From contig NZ_KK366007.1 in NCBI RefSeq assembly GCF_000686725.1, positions 186,001 to 250,000 of the forward strand: 64,000 bases of DNA. Reading direction: 5' to 3'. The notes under the pieces were generated by a model, which saw nothing but the letters and a program-made list of their open reading frames with translations, did no database searches and was not told the origin of the DNA. The position numbers and the translations under genes were made by a program. Positions 17,962 through 26,864 of the stretch are shown one piece after another. The DNA comes from Clostridium akagii DSM 12554 (GTDB taxonomy: Bacteria > Bacillota > Clostridia > Clostridiales > Clostridiaceae). Within the stretch, counting starts at the first letter, position 1. The number at the start of each line of letters is the position of its first letter.

Positions 17962-19008
17962 TTGGAATATATCAATGAAGTAAATTTAAATGAAGCGATT
18001 ATTCATGTATTAGACAATAATGGCACAGAGCCTGTTTATAATGAGTATCCACTAAAGCTCGTAGACGAAACATACGAGTACATTTTGAAACATATACAAA
18101 AATCACTTAAAGATGAGGAACTAAAATATGCTATTTTTAATGATGATAGTAATATTGTAAAGGAAATTTCTCAGGAATATTTTAATGCTCATACTGATTT
18201 GATTTCAGCGTCAAAAGAAATGGCAAAGCAACTTTTTGCGCTTATGAAATCAAATTCAACTATTCCATCATGTGATTTAATTGTAGTATCAATATCTACG
18301 GAGTATGGATTAATGCTGGCTATTTTAAAGATGGATTATGTAAAAAATTATACACATACCATTGATTTTGTAGAGGATAAGATTGGTATAAATATTACAC
18401 CACAGTTTGTAGGTCTTCCACCTGGAGGACAAAGACTTCAAAAATGTGCGTTTATAAAACCAATTAAAGATGAAAACAAATTTGATGTAATGGTTATTGA
18501 TAAACAGAGCAAAAGCAAGGAAAGTAGGGAAAGCGAAGGTTATGACCCTAATTATTTTATTAGCAATTTTTTAGGATGTACAGTTGTAGATAATGAGAGG
18601 GATGCAACACGTAATTTCATTAAGACAACAGAAAAATGGACCAGAGATAATTTAAAAGATAACGCTGATAAAGCAGAACAAGTAAGAACATCAATTAAAA
18701 CAAAACTTAAAGAGGAGGATAGCATTAATATAAATGAGCTTTCCCAGGATATATTTGGTGATAATGCTGACGTCTCACAAAATTTTGTTCAATATGCAAA
18801 AGAACGTGGGGTTAGTGAAAATATAGAAGTTGATAAACAATGGATTGAAAATAAATTCAAACGAGTAAGACTTAAGATTGACAAGCAAATTGACATATAT
18901 ATTGATGAAGAAGTGTATGGTGATAAAACAAAGTTTGAAGTAGTAAGAAATGGCGATGGAACCATTGATATGCGGATAAAGCACGTTAAGAATTATATTG
19001 AGAAATAA
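17962..19008 (+). CDS. Nucleoid-associated protein, NdpA/YejK family
   Basis: The protein has 348 residues with a TTG start preceded by GGAAGGTG. It belongs to the 37-kDa nucleoid-associated family (PF04245). The N-terminal INEVNLNEAIIHVLDNN and LKHIQKSL, the central LAILKMDY and FVEDKIGINITPQFVGLP, then QKCAFIKP, the FISNFLGCTV segment and the C-terminal helical region all follow family order. E. coli YejK binds the nucleoid; the function in Firmicutes is not established, though the gene is often found in accessory regions. It has its own promoter (TATAAT near 17920) and a strong terminator, so it is monocistronic. Confidence 0.85.
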   Translation: MEYINEVNLNEAIIHVLDNNGTEPVYNEYPLKLVDETYEYILKHIQKSLKDEELKYAIFNDDSNIVKEISQEYFNAHTDLISASKEMAKQLFALMKSNSTIPSCDLIVVSISTEYGLMLAILKMDYVKNYTHTIDFVEDKIGINITPQFVGLPPGGQRLQKCAFIKPIKDENKFDVMVIDKQSKSKESRESEGYDPNYFISNFLGCTVVDNERDATRNFIKTTEKWTRDNLKDNADKAEQVRTSIKTKLKEEDSININELSQDIFGDNADVSQNFVQYAKERGVSENIEVDKQWIENKFKRVRLKIDKQIDIYIDEEVYGDKTKFEVVRNGDGTIDMRIKHVKNYIEK

Positions 19009-19022
19009 CACATATGAAAAAG

Positions 19023-19069
19023 ATAGGGATTAAAGTTGATTTACAAAGAAATCTACTTTAATCCCTATT
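19023..19069. terminator. Bidirectional terminator between ndpA-like gene and fba
   Basis: ATAGGGATTAAAGT (from 19024) pairs perfectly with ACTTTAATCCCTAT (ending 19068), with a further GATTT/AAATC in the stem. It lies between convergent genes. Confidence 0.75.
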
Positions 19070-19136
19070 ATGTAGCTTGTCATTGTAAAGCTGTTTGGCA
19101 ACTTACAAGCTATTTTAAACGAACTATAGTTAAAAA

Positions 19137-20063
19137 TTATAGTTGTTTGTTTGCTGAACCAAGTACATCGTCAATTTTAGCTTCAACAAGAGCTTGTATG
19201 TTATCTCGAGCAGCACCTAAGTATTTTCTTGGATCAAATACTTTTGGTTGTTCTCCAAATACTTCTCTTATTGATGCTGTCATTGCAAGTCTTATATCCG
19301 TATCCATGTTTATTTTGCAAACTGCAAGTGAAGAAGCTTTTCTTAACATTTCATTAGGAATTCCTTGAGCACCACCTAAATCCCCTCCAAATTTATTGCA
19401 AGTTGCAACGGATTTGGGATCAACTGATGAAGCACCGTGTAATACTATTGGAAAACCTGGTAATTTCTTTTGTACTTCTTCTAAAATATCGAATCTAAGT
19501 TTAGGTTCTCCAGTGAATTTAAAAGCACCATGACTTGTTCCTATGGCAATTGCAAGAGAATCTATTCCGGTTCTAGTTACAAAATCTACTGCTTGAGTTG
19601 GATCTGTGTATACATGTTTTTCACTGTGGACATCATCCTCAACACCAGCAAGGACGCCAAGTTCTGCTTCAACTACTACTCCGTGACTATGAGCGTAGTC
19701 TACCACTTCTTTAGTTTTAGCTACATTTTCCTCATATTCATACTGTGAACCATCGTACATTACTGAAGTAAAACCACTAGCTATTGCAAGTTTTACAGTT
19801 GCAAAGTCAGGACCATGATCTAAATGAAGAGCAAGATCAACTCCCGTAACATCTATTGCAGCATCAACCATTGCTTTTAAATATTTAGGACCAGCATACT
19901 TTAAGGCTCCCGAAGATACTTGAAGTATGACTGGTGATTTTTTTTTCTTTGCACCATTAACAACACCTTGAATTATTTCCATGTTGTTGATATTAAAGGC
20001 TCCTATTGCATAATTGCCTTCATAAGCTTTTTTAAACATTTCTTTTGTAGTAACTAATGCCAT
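19137..20063 (-). CDS. fba: Fructose-1,6-bisphosphate aldolase, class II
   Basis: A zinc-dependent aldolase of glycolysis and gluconeogenesis (EC 4.1.2.13), splitting fructose-1,6-bisphosphate into DHAP and glyceraldehyde-3-phosphate. It has 308 residues from ATG 20061-20063, with AAAGGTGG eight bases upstream. It shows the class II motifs AIGAFNINNMEII, LHLDHGPDF with a zinc His, SVMYDGSQYEYEENV, VEAELGVLAGVEDD, GTSHGAFKF and VLHGASSVDPK with the second His. It is monocistronic. The promoter is directly followed by a CggR-like double operator, so it is probably controlled by the glycolytic state. Confidence 0.96.
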   Translation of the reverse strand: MALVTTKEMFKKAYEGNYAIGAFNINNMEIIQGVVNGAKKKKSPVILQVSSGALKYAGPKYLKAMVDAAIDVTGVDLALHLDHGPDFATVKLAIASGFTSVMYDGSQYEYEENVAKTKEVVDYAHSHGVVVEAELGVLAGVEDDVHSEKHVYTDPTQAVDFVTRTGIDSLAIAIGTSHGAFKFTGEPKLRFDILEEVQKKLPGFPIVLHGASSVDPKSVATCNKFGGDLGGAQGIPNEMLRKASSLAVCKINMDTDIRLAMTASIREVFGEQPKVFDPRKYLGAARDNIQALVEAKIDDVLGSANKQL

Positions 20064-20145
20064 TTTATATTCCACCTTTCATATAAACATATTTTATCGC
20101 ATATGGTGGGTTTTGCCTCAGAACTATGGGATAAAATTGTTGTCG

Positions 20146-20215
20146 CGGGACATATAATGCCCATGCGGGACACTTTCCTCACCTCTATTATAGTCCTAAA
20201 TAAAATTGTTTTAAA
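20146..20215 (-). promoter_or_regulatory. fba promoter with CggR-like operator
   Basis: On the plus strand CGGGAC occurs at 20146-20151 and again at 20166-20171, exactly 20 bp apart. The first is in CGGGACATATAATGCC, which matches one half of the B. subtilis CggR operator at the gapA operon as I remember it. The fba promoter (minus strand, TTTAAA complement at 20210-20215, TATAAT complement at 20187-20192, 17-bp spacer) lies just upstream, so bound repressor would block elongation. Confidence 0.65.
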
Positions 20216-20244
20216 GGATGTTAGGAAAGTTTATTTAGGCATCT

Positions 20245-20625
20245 TCAAAAAAGATTTTCAAAATTTATAGTTTCTAGCTTCTTTATTCTTTCAAGCAAGA
20301 ATTCTATACTATTAGCACTAGCTAGTGCCTCATCTTTATCTTTAGTTTTTATGTAAGCTTCCAGTTTGTGTTCTTCTAGGCTAATGTCATCTATAAAGGT
20401 ATGATTTACAAATATGGAACATCTATTAGAATAAATATGCCAATCTTTTGACATATTTGTAGATGTAGTCATGGCTCTTTTCCAATTTCCATCTTTAATA
20501 TTATTCATTATAGAAGTATTTTCAGTATAAATATTGTTGGATATTTTATTTAGATATTTGACAGATACGAAACAAATTAAAACTGTAGTTGAAAATAAAA
20601 TTATTGTTATAATTACATTTCTCAT
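20245..20625 (-). CDS. DUF4363 family membrane-anchored protein
   Basis: The protein has 126 residues from ATG 20623-20625, which has AGGAG seven bases upstream; the longer frame has no site. An N-terminal membrane anchor (IITIILFSTTVLICFVSV) is followed by an extracellular helical part containing IKDGNWKRAMTTSTNMSKDW, as in DUF4363 proteins. The function is unknown. It is 10 bp downstream of a DUF421 gene, and this pairing is common in sporulating Clostridia. The C-terminal SANSIEFLLERIKKLE helix is conserved. Confidence 0.75.
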   Translation of the reverse strand: MRNVIITIILFSTTVLICFVSVKYLNKISNNIYTENTSIMNNIKDGNWKRAMTTSTNMSKDWHIYSNRCSIFVNHTFIDDISLEEHKLEAYIKTKDKDEALASANSIEFLLERIKKLETINFENLF

Positions 20626-20635
20626 TTTAACTCTC

Positions 20636-21310
20636 CTAATTTTTATATGTTTGCATGTAGAATTTTCCTTTTGAATTTGCAAGCGCAATAAAAACTTCCT
20701 TTGTTGATGTAATATTTTTACTATGAAGTGTAGTAATAAGCCACTTTTCACTTTTACCAAGTATTTTGAGATTTTTATAATTTATTTTACCATCTAGAAT
20801 CAGTGTAATTGGAATAACATCTTGGGGACATTTCATATTTAAATCTTGTTTTGTAGCATTGGCAAGTTCTGTTTTTGGTATAATAGACAATTGACCACTA
20901 GTTTCCAAAATTGCAAATTCAATGTCTTCTAGATTATAGTATCCCTTTAACCTTATTTCCTCCATAAGGTCATTAAGGTTTAATCTTTGATTCCTCATTA
21001 TGTCTATATCTATTTTTCCATTATTGATAAGAATACTTGGTTTACCAGATATAACAAGCCGCGCTGTTTCACTTTTTAACTGTAATAATGATATGATTAT
21101 TTCTAAAAACAACAGGGTAACAATAGGTATTACGCCATGAATAAGAGGGATTCGAGTATCTTGCATAGGGAGTGAGGCCAGATCTGAAATCATTATGGTT
21201 ATTACTAGTTCAAAGGGCTGTAGTTCTCCAATTTGTCGTTTCCCCATGATTCTCATAATTAAAACTACCAGTGTGTATAATATAATTGTTCTTAGCAATA
21301 TTGTGAACAT
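20636..21310 (-). CDS. DUF421 membrane protein (YetF/YrbG-like)
   Basis: The protein has 224 residues from ATG 21308-21310, with GGGTGG five bases upstream. Three N-terminal membrane helices contain the family signature LVVLIMRIMGKRQIGELQPFELVITIMISDLA, read in pieces. They are followed by a cytoplasmic DUF421 domain with LINNGKIDIDIMRNQRLNLNDL and EEIRLKGYYNLEDIEFAILE. B. subtilis members such as YetF and YdfS are membrane proteins of unsettled role, some made in sporulation. It is co-transcribed with the DUF4363 gene. Confidence 0.85.
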   Translation of the reverse strand: MFTILLRTIILYTLVVLIMRIMGKRQIGELQPFELVITIMISDLASLPMQDTRIPLIHGVIPIVTLLFLEIIISLLQLKSETARLVISGKPSILINNGKIDIDIMRNQRLNLNDLMEEIRLKGYYNLEDIEFAILETSGQLSIIPKTELANATKQDLNMKCPQDVIPITLILDGKINYKNLKILGKSEKWLITTLHSKNITSTKEVFIALANSKGKFYMQTYKN

Positions 21311-21431
21311 ATTTACCACCCTTTACATTACTTATTATAGATAATGTTTGCAGCTTTTGAAAAAAAAATACACTATTTATAATTATAAAGTATAATAATA
21401 TTGTTAAAAACTAATTATTGAAGGTGAAATT

Positions 21432-23090
21432 ATGAAACAATTGAAAATAATCATATTAAATGGACAAGAAATAACAGTAAATCAGGGAACAACTTTTCAT
21501 GATATTTTGATGCAAAACAAATTAGAGGGAAGTATCCCTGCAGTACTTGCAAAATTTAATAATGAAATATATGAACTGTTCGATGTGGTTAAAAATGATG
21601 GAGTCTTTGAAACTGTTGATATAAGTTGTGAGATAGGAATAAAGACCTATGTGAGGACACTACAATTTGTACTTATTAAGGCTACTCTGGATTTATTTAA
21701 AGATGCTAAAATAACTATAGAACACACTTTAGGCAAAGGTTTATTTGGTGAAATTCATAAGGAAAAGCCTTTATCAAAGGATGACGTATTAAAAATTAAG
21801 GACAGAATGCTAGAACTAATAAGTCGTGATTTACAAATTAAAAAAATCTCTGTAAGTAGGGATAAGGCAATGAAAATTTTTGAAGACTATGGAATGGAAG
21901 ATAAGGTAAAACTATTAAAAACTGTAGGCTATGAAAAGTTAAAGTTATACGAGTTAGATGGTAGATATGACTATTTTTATGGAGATATGGCATTTTCTAC
22001 TGGTGTAGTAAAAAATTTCGATATTTTTCCATATGAATCAGGGTTCCTGCTTAATTACCCAAGCAGTGAAGAACCTTTTAAATTAACTGAATTTAAGGAA
22101 CAAAAAAGTCTATATAATATTTTCCATGAAACTGAAGTGTGGGGTAATATTCTTGGAGTTGGAGATGTGGGTAGCTTAAATGAGGAAGTTATAAGTGGAG
22201 ATATAATTGATACTATAAGGGTATCAGAGGCTCTCCATGAAAAGAAAATTGTCTACATTTCAGATATGATAAACGATAGAAAAGGTGTAAAAGTGGTTCT
22301 AATATCGGGACCGTCGTCTTCTGGGAAAACAACTTTTTCAAAAAGGCTTGGAGTACAACTTAGGGTAAATGGACTTATTCCAGTTCCAATTTCCTTAGAT
22401 GATTATTTTCTAAATAGAGATGAAACACCAAGAGATGAAAAGGGAAATTATGATTTTGAATCTATTAATGCATTGGATTTAAAACTTTTTAATGAGAATC
22501 TTAGGGATCTCATGGAGGGAAAAGAAGTTTTATTACCTAAGTTTGATTTCAAAAATGGTGCAAGGGAATGGAGTTCTTCCAAAATTAAATTACCTAATAA
22601 GGGAATAATAATTATAGAAGGAATACATGGATTAAATGAGCTTCTAACTCAATCTATTCCTAAAAATAAAAAATTCAAAATATATATAAGCGCATTAACA
22701 CAACTGAATCTTGATAAACACAATAGAATATCCACAACTGATGTGAGGATGATAAGAAGACTAGTTAGGGATTATTTATCCAGAGGTTATGGTGGGGAAC
22801 AAACATTAAGAATGTGGGATTCGGTTAGAAGAGGTGAGGAAAAAAATATATTTGTATTTCAAGAAGAAGCAGATGTTATGTTTAATTCAACACTGGTATA
22901 TGAATTATGTATATTGAAAAAATATGCCATTTTAGAATTGAATAAAATAGAGCATGATAGTGATGTATACAGTGAAAGTATTAGATTAAAGAGCTTTTTA
23001 AATTTTTTTAAAGAAGTAGATGGTAAATTTGTACCAGAAAATTCTATACTTAGAGAGTTTATTGGTGGAAGCTGTTTTTATAAATATTAA
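21432..23090 (+). CDS. TGS-domain / uridine kinase-like nucleoside kinase
   Basis: The protein has 552 residues. It begins with a TGS-like domain (about 1-65: LNGQEITVNQGTTFHDIL), followed by a threonyl-tRNA-synthetase-like second additional domain (70-235, with IEHTLGKGLFGEI and a conserved DGRYDYFYG). The C-terminal half is a P-loop phosphoribulokinase/uridine kinase domain with Walker A GPSSSGKT at 293-300, SLDDYFLNR, FDFESINALDL and the IIIEGIHGLN Walker B. This fused architecture is widespread in Firmicutes. It is annotated as nucleoside kinase but its substrate is not proven. It precedes the serine dehydratase genes and may share their transcript (19-bp gap). Confidence 0.85.
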   Translation: MKQLKIIILNGQEITVNQGTTFHDILMQNKLEGSIPAVLAKFNNEIYELFDVVKNDGVFETVDISCEIGIKTYVRTLQFVLIKATLDLFKDAKITIEHTLGKGLFGEIHKEKPLSKDDVLKIKDRMLELISRDLQIKKISVSRDKAMKIFEDYGMEDKVKLLKTVGYEKLKLYELDGRYDYFYGDMAFSTGVVKNFDIFPYESGFLLNYPSSEEPFKLTEFKEQKSLYNIFHETEVWGNILGVGDVGSLNEEVISGDIIDTIRVSEALHEKKIVYISDMINDRKGVKVVLISGPSSSGKTTFSKRLGVQLRVNGLIPVPISLDDYFLNRDETPRDEKGNYDFESINALDLKLFNENLRDLMEGKEVLLPKFDFKNGAREWSSSKIKLPNKGIIIIEGIHGLNELLTQSIPKNKKFKIYISALTQLNLDKHNRISTTDVRMIRRLVRDYLSRGYGGEQTLRMWDSVRRGEEKNIFVFQEEADVMFNSTLVYELCILKKYAILELNKIEHDSDVYSESIRLKSFLNFFKEVDGKFVPENSILREFIGGSCFYKY

Positions 23091-23109
23091 TTAATATAGG
23101 GGTGTTAAA

Positions 23110-23793
23110 ATGCGTGAATATAGTTGCTTCGATATTTTAGGGCCTATAATGATTGGACCATCAAGTTCGCATACGGCTGGAGCAGCAAGACTTGGAAAAA
23201 TTGCGGCTATCATAGCAGGTGAAAATAAATTTACAAAAGTTGAGTTCTATTTACATGGTTCCTTCGCTAAAACTTATAAGGGACATGGAACAGATAAGGC
23301 TTTGGTTGCTGGGGTTTTGGGCCTTAATCCTTGGGATGAAATGCTTAAAGATTCCTTCCAGATAGCAAAGAAAAGAGAGTTACAATTTGAATTTATAGAA
23401 AGTAACCTAGGTGATGAGCATCCAAATACAGTGAAATTTGTATTTATAGAAGAAAATAAAAGTACCGTAGAAGTTATGGGTTCATCTGTAGGGGGAGGCA
23501 ATATAAAAATCACTGAAATTGATGGTCAAAAAATTGAGTTTACTGGTAACTATCCTACACTTATAATTAGGCATAAGGACACACCAGGAATGATTTCAAA
23601 AGTGAGTACTATCATATATGAGGCAGGAATAAATATTGCCTTCTTGAAGGTATATAGGAAAGACAGAGGACATAGTGCTGCAATGATATTTGAAACCGAC
23701 AGTGTTATACCAGTGGGAACTAATAAAAGAATAAAAGAACTTGGAAACATTGAAAGCATTAGATTTATAAATCCAATTATCGAAGGAGAATAA
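23110..23793 (+). CDS. sdaAB: L-serine dehydratase, iron-sulfur-dependent, beta subunit
   Basis: The protein has 227 residues. With the alpha subunit it forms the [4Fe-4S] L-serine ammonia-lyase that converts serine to pyruvate and ammonia (EC 4.3.1.17). Features are FDILGPIMIGPSSSHTAGAARLG (read as two blocks), then HGSFAKTYKGHGTDKALVAG, ending in an ACT-like regulatory part with HKDTPGMISKVSTIIYEAGI. It is separated from the alpha-subunit gene by two bases. Start ATG 23110 has GGGGTG upstream. Confidence 0.95.
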   Translation: MREYSCFDILGPIMIGPSSSHTAGAARLGKIAAIIAGENKFTKVEFYLHGSFAKTYKGHGTDKALVAGVLGLNPWDEMLKDSFQIAKKRELQFEFIESNLGDEHPNTVKFVFIEENKSTVEVMGSSVGGGNIKITEIDGQKIEFTGNYPTLIIRHKDTPGMISKVSTIIYEAGINIAFLKVYRKDRGHSAAMIFETDSVIPVGTNKRIKELGNIESIRFINPIIEGE

Positions 23794-23795
23794 CA

Positions 23796-24674
23796 ATGCA
23801 AGTAAATACAGGAGATGAATTAATGCAGGAATGCATTAGTAAAGGAATAACTATATGGGAATACACTCTATCAGAGGAAATTAAAAGAAGCGGTAGTGAA
23901 AAAGAAAAAATAATGAATAGAATGAAGAGAAATTTAGCTGTAATGAAGGAATCAGCGGAATATGGTTTGACTCACGAAGTTTCTTCTGTTAGTGGATTAA
24001 TCGGAAAAGATGCAGTAAAGGTTTATGCCTATGCAAAAAATGGTAATAGCATCTGCGGGGATTTTTTGATAATGGCAATGGCAAGAGCATTATCTTGTGC
24101 AGAAGTAAATTCTTCCATGGGCAAAATTGTTGCAGCACCTACAGCAGGATCTTGTGGTATATTACCAGCGGTTATAATAACCCTTGGAGAAAAATATAAA
24201 AAATCAGAGGAAGAACTTGTTAAAGCACTATTTACTGCTTCTGGTATAGGTATTCTAATTGCAAAAAATGCAACTCTAGCAGGAGCAGAAGGTGGCTGTC
24301 AGGCAGAATGTGGCTCAGCAGCAGCGATGGCAGCAGCTGCTGCCGTGGAAATGATGGGGGGGACAGTAAAACAATCTTTGGACGCAGCAGCAATAGTTAT
24401 AAAAAACATATTGGGCCTTGTTTGTGATCCAATAGCTGGTCTTGTTGAAATACCTTGTGCAAAAAGAAATATTGCTGGAGCAGTAAGTGCTTTATCAACA
24501 GCGGATTTAGTCCTTAGTGGAGTGGAAAGTAAAGTACCTTTTGATGATTGCGTAAGTGCAATGTACAAGATAGGAAAGGATATGCCATGTGAATTAAAAG
24601 AAACAGCACTTGGTGGTCTTGCAGTTACCAAAACCGGACTAAAATTAAGCGATCTAATTAAGGCAGGGAAATAG
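23796..24674 (+). CDS. sdaAA: L-serine dehydratase, iron-sulfur-dependent, alpha subunit
   Basis: This is the catalytic subunit, 292 residues. Conserved stretches carry the cluster-ligand cysteines: AAPTAGSCGILPAVI, GCQAECGSAAAMAAAAA and CDPIAGLVEIPC. The N-terminal ISKGITIWEYTLSEE is also typical. The two-subunit form is characteristic of Gram-positive anaerobes; E. coli has a fused version. It is translationally close to the beta subunit (GAAGGAG inside its end). A 17-bp inverted repeat follows at 24690. Confidence 0.95.
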   Translation: MQVNTGDELMQECISKGITIWEYTLSEEIKRSGSEKEKIMNRMKRNLAVMKESAEYGLTHEVSSVSGLIGKDAVKVYAYAKNGNSICGDFLIMAMARALSCAEVNSSMGKIVAAPTAGSCGILPAVIITLGEKYKKSEEELVKALFTASGIGILIAKNATLAGAEGGCQAECGSAAAMAAAAAVEMMGGTVKQSLDAAAIVIKNILGLVCDPIAGLVEIPCAKRNIAGAVSALSTADLVLSGVESKVPFDDCVSAMYKIGKDMPCELKETALGGLAVTKTGLKLSDLIKAGK

Positions 24675-24689
24675 AGTAACAATTCAATT

Positions 24690-24747
24690 TTAAAATCATA
24701 AATTAATATAGGAATGCTTTAAGTGGAGGATAATTTATGATTTTAAA
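24690..24747. repeat. 17-bp inverted repeat after sdaAA
   Basis: TTTAAAATCATAAATTA (24690-24706) and its exact complement (24731-24747) enclose a 24-base loop. No T run follows, so it is a weak terminator at best. It could be an operator or leader structure for the small gene starting at 24763. Confidence 0.5.
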
Positions 24748-24762
24748 TAGGGAGGAGATTTT

Positions 24763-24930
24763 ATGTATATAGCTTATCCTGAATATTTTTTGTTTCCAAA
24801 TTTTGACATGCGACAGATAGATGATGACCAAAACTTTTATAGGCAAGAATTAGAGGAAGAAAACGAGCTAGGTGAAAATTTATATCAAATTATAGATGAT
24901 GAATATATAACCGAAACTTTAGAAAAATAA
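24763..24930 (+). CDS. Small acidic protein of unknown function, 55 aa
   Basis: The ORF starts at ATG 24763 with a strong site (GGAGGAG, seven bases upstream) and ends at TAA 24928-24930. The product begins MYIAYPEYFLFPNFDMRQ and continues into a very acidic helical part (ELEEENELGENLYQIIDDEY). There is no membrane segment or Cys. It is 29 bp ahead of another unknown gene on the same strand, so they probably form one transcript. I do not recognise a family. Confidence 0.6.
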   Translation: MYIAYPEYFLFPNFDMRQIDDDQNFYRQELEEENELGENLYQIIDDEYITETLEK

Positions 24931-24959
24931 GTAATAGCATATTTATAGGGTGAAGACAA

Positions 24960-25289
24960 TTGTCTAATAGAAACGTTATAGAAAATTATTATTTTGATAT
25001 AAATAATCAAGTTGATTTATTAGGGAAGCTTATTAATTCATATAGATTGCTCATTGGTGGAGCCGGTGAATTAAATGGTATTGCACTTGCAAATAAAAAT
25101 GATGTTAAAGATGCCATAAAAAGAGTTAATAAACTTGGTGGGGTTATTGATAACATAATCCAGGATATGAATGATAGAAATAAAGCTTATATAAAATATA
25201 ATAAAATAAAAGACGAATTAATGAGAGAAATGGTTGATGAAATGTATATATCCGAGGAAATTGAAGAAGAACTAAAAAAAACTCCATAA
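24960..25289 (+). CDS. Small helical protein of unknown function, 109 aa
   Basis: TTG start with GGGTGAAG seven bases upstream. The protein is predicted mostly alpha-helical and hydrophilic: NQVDLLGKLINSYRLLIGG, then NKNDVKDAIKRVNKLGGVID and a charged C-terminus ending EEIEEELKKTP. The Gly-rich IGGAGELNG in the middle could be a turn between two long helices. It may be co-transcribed with the 55-residue protein upstream. Its last codons form the left arm of a strong terminator. No family is recognised. Confidence 0.65.
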   Translation: MSNRNVIENYYFDINNQVDLLGKLINSYRLLIGGAGELNGIALANKNDVKDAIKRVNKLGGVIDNIIQDMNDRNKAYIKYNKIKDELMREMVDEMYISEEIEEELKKTP

Positions 25290-25310
25290 AATGGAGTTTT
25301 TTTAGTTCTT
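25267..25310. terminator. Bidirectional terminator overlapping two gene ends
   Basis: AAGAACTAAAAAA and ACTCCAT (25267-25287) pair with ATGGAGT and TTTTTTAGTTCTT (25291-25310). It includes the 3' end of the unknown gene on the plus strand and touches the stop codon of pssA on the minus strand. Confidence 0.8.
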
Positions 25311-25845
25311 AAATTTTTTTGAATTTAAGGTTGCATACCATAAGGTAGGACAACATTATAATAAATACTATTGTAATTGGTATATTAGGCTTCGAATCAA
25401 CTATTAAAATAATAAGGGAGTAAAACGCAAGTAAAACTCCAGCAATAGTAATAGGAATACCCATGAAGTTACCGTCAAATTCAGATGAATTATATCGTGC
25501 TAATCTGTAAGCTCCTGCAATTGGAAATAATAGAACTAAAACATAACCAAGTGGACCAAATACTGAAAAATTATATAAACTATAAGCAAGAATAGATGGC
25601 GCAACGCCAAAAGAAACTAAGTCCGCAAGTGAATCAAGTTCTTTTCCAAGATCACTTGAAACATTGAGGAATCTAGCTATTCTTCCATCATATCTATCAA
25701 TAAGCGCAGCTAATAATATAAAAAAACAAGCCCATTTGAAAGCAGCAATGTTTTTGGTAGATGCTTCAAATGTCATTAAAATAGACAATATACCGCAACC
25801 TAAATTACTAAATGTAAAAATATTTGGTAAAGCACTTTTAGACAT
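25309..25845 (-). CDS. pssA: CDP-diacylglycerol-serine O-phosphatidyltransferase
   Basis: An integral membrane enzyme of phospholipid synthesis (EC 2.7.8.8) making phosphatidylserine, the precursor of phosphatidylethanolamine. It has 178 residues with about six membrane helices. The CDP-alcohol phosphotransferase signature D-G-x2-A-R-x8-G-x3-D-x3-D is complete in DRYDGRIARFLN then GKELDSLADLVSFG. The N-terminal LPNIFTFSNLGCGILSI is typical of the Gram-positive PssA subfamily. No decarboxylase gene is adjacent. Confidence 0.9.
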   Translation of the reverse strand: MSKSALPNIFTFSNLGCGILSILMTFEASTKNIAAFKWACFFILLAALIDRYDGRIARFLNVSSDLGKELDSLADLVSFGVAPSILAYSLYNFSVFGPLGYVLVLLFPIAGAYRLARYNSSEFDGNFMGIPITIAGVLLAFYSLIILIVDSKPNIPITIVFIIMLSYLMVCNLKFKKI

Positions 25846-26104
25846 TTCATTATCACTCCTATGTATTTAAATAAAAAAATAGAATAAGACCATAAACTTT
25901 ATGATAATCTATTATAACATAAATAAACAAAAAATATTTTAATTGTTTTAGCGTAATAGCAACATAATATATTATAACCTATTCGGTCAAATAAGGTAAG
26001 TCCATATTGCTATATAATAATAAATTCTGATAGTTTTTTACAACTACTAGAAATAGGACTAATCAAATGATATTATATATAGTATAACTCGGGGGGAAAA
26101 ACTA

Positions 26105-26773
26105 ATGAGGAATTTCTTTAAAGACAAACTAAAGTATATTGGATTAGCAGTACTGATTATTTTTGTATTAATTTTGATTTTTAAATTACATCCATTATTT
26201 AGAAATATAAACTTTAAGCATGTAAAACATTATATATTGAGTTATGGTAAATTTTCATCTATAATTTTTATTATAATATACTCATTAAAACCAATTGTAT
26301 TTATAATACCAGCATCATTATTATCAATAGTTGCAGGTAATATTTTTGGATCTTTTTATGCGTTTATATATAGCATGATTGGGTGTTTTCTTTCGGCTAC
26401 TGTGGCTTTTTTTCTTGCAAGATCTTTAGGGAAACCATTTGTTGACAAAATGCTTAAAGGTAAAATTGTAAAATTAGATTCAAGTGTAGAAAAACATGGG
26501 TTTCCCATAATGTTACTTATGAGATTATCTTTTGTATTTCCATATGATGGATTAAGCTATGCTTGTGGACTTACAAAAGTTAAATATAAAGACTTTATTT
26601 TAGGGTCTATCTTAGGAATAATACCAGAAATGATTCTTTATTCGTATATTGGTAAGAATTTAGGAAAGCATTTTATAATAAAAAAGTTAATTATGCCAAT
26701 TATAGCAATTATATTAATTGCTTTAATAGCTTATTATTTTTATAATAATTATAAAAGTAGGAAAGCAAAGTAG
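26105..26773 (+). CDS. TVP38/TMEM64 (VTT domain) membrane protein
   Basis: The protein has 222 residues with five or six membrane helices. It carries the VTT/DedA-like signature: PASLLSIVAGNIFGSFYAFIYS then GCFLSATVAFFLARSLG with the conserved R, and LMRLSFVFPYDGLSYACGLTKVKYKDFILGS, each read in parts. The family has been linked to lipid scrambling and membrane homeostasis; the substrate here is unknown. It is monocistronic, with a GGGGGG-rich site before ATG 26105. Confidence 0.85.
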   Translation: MRNFFKDKLKYIGLAVLIIFVLILIFKLHPLFRNINFKHVKHYILSYGKFSSIIFIIIYSLKPIVFIIPASLLSIVAGNIFGSFYAFIYSMIGCFLSATVAFFLARSLGKPFVDKMLKGKIVKLDSSVEKHGFPIMLLMRLSFVFPYDGLSYACGLTKVKYKDFILGSILGIIPEMILYSYIGKNLGKHFIIKKLIMPIIAIILIALIAYYFYNNYKSRKAK

Positions 26774-26864
26774 ATTTTTGCGGTATAGTTTACCAAACAT
26801 GAATGTTATTAACTCTTATATTAAAAATACTCTTGGTTAAAATAGACTTAGGAGGTGTTTTATT

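Noticed and set aside
23274-24682. Open frames antisense to the serine dehydratase genes
   Set aside because: Low-complexity reverse reading of Ala-rich coding sequence, no start signals.
24690-24747. Metabolite riboswitch after sdaAA
   Set aside because: Only one AT-rich inverted repeat is present and no conserved riboswitch core can be recognised.
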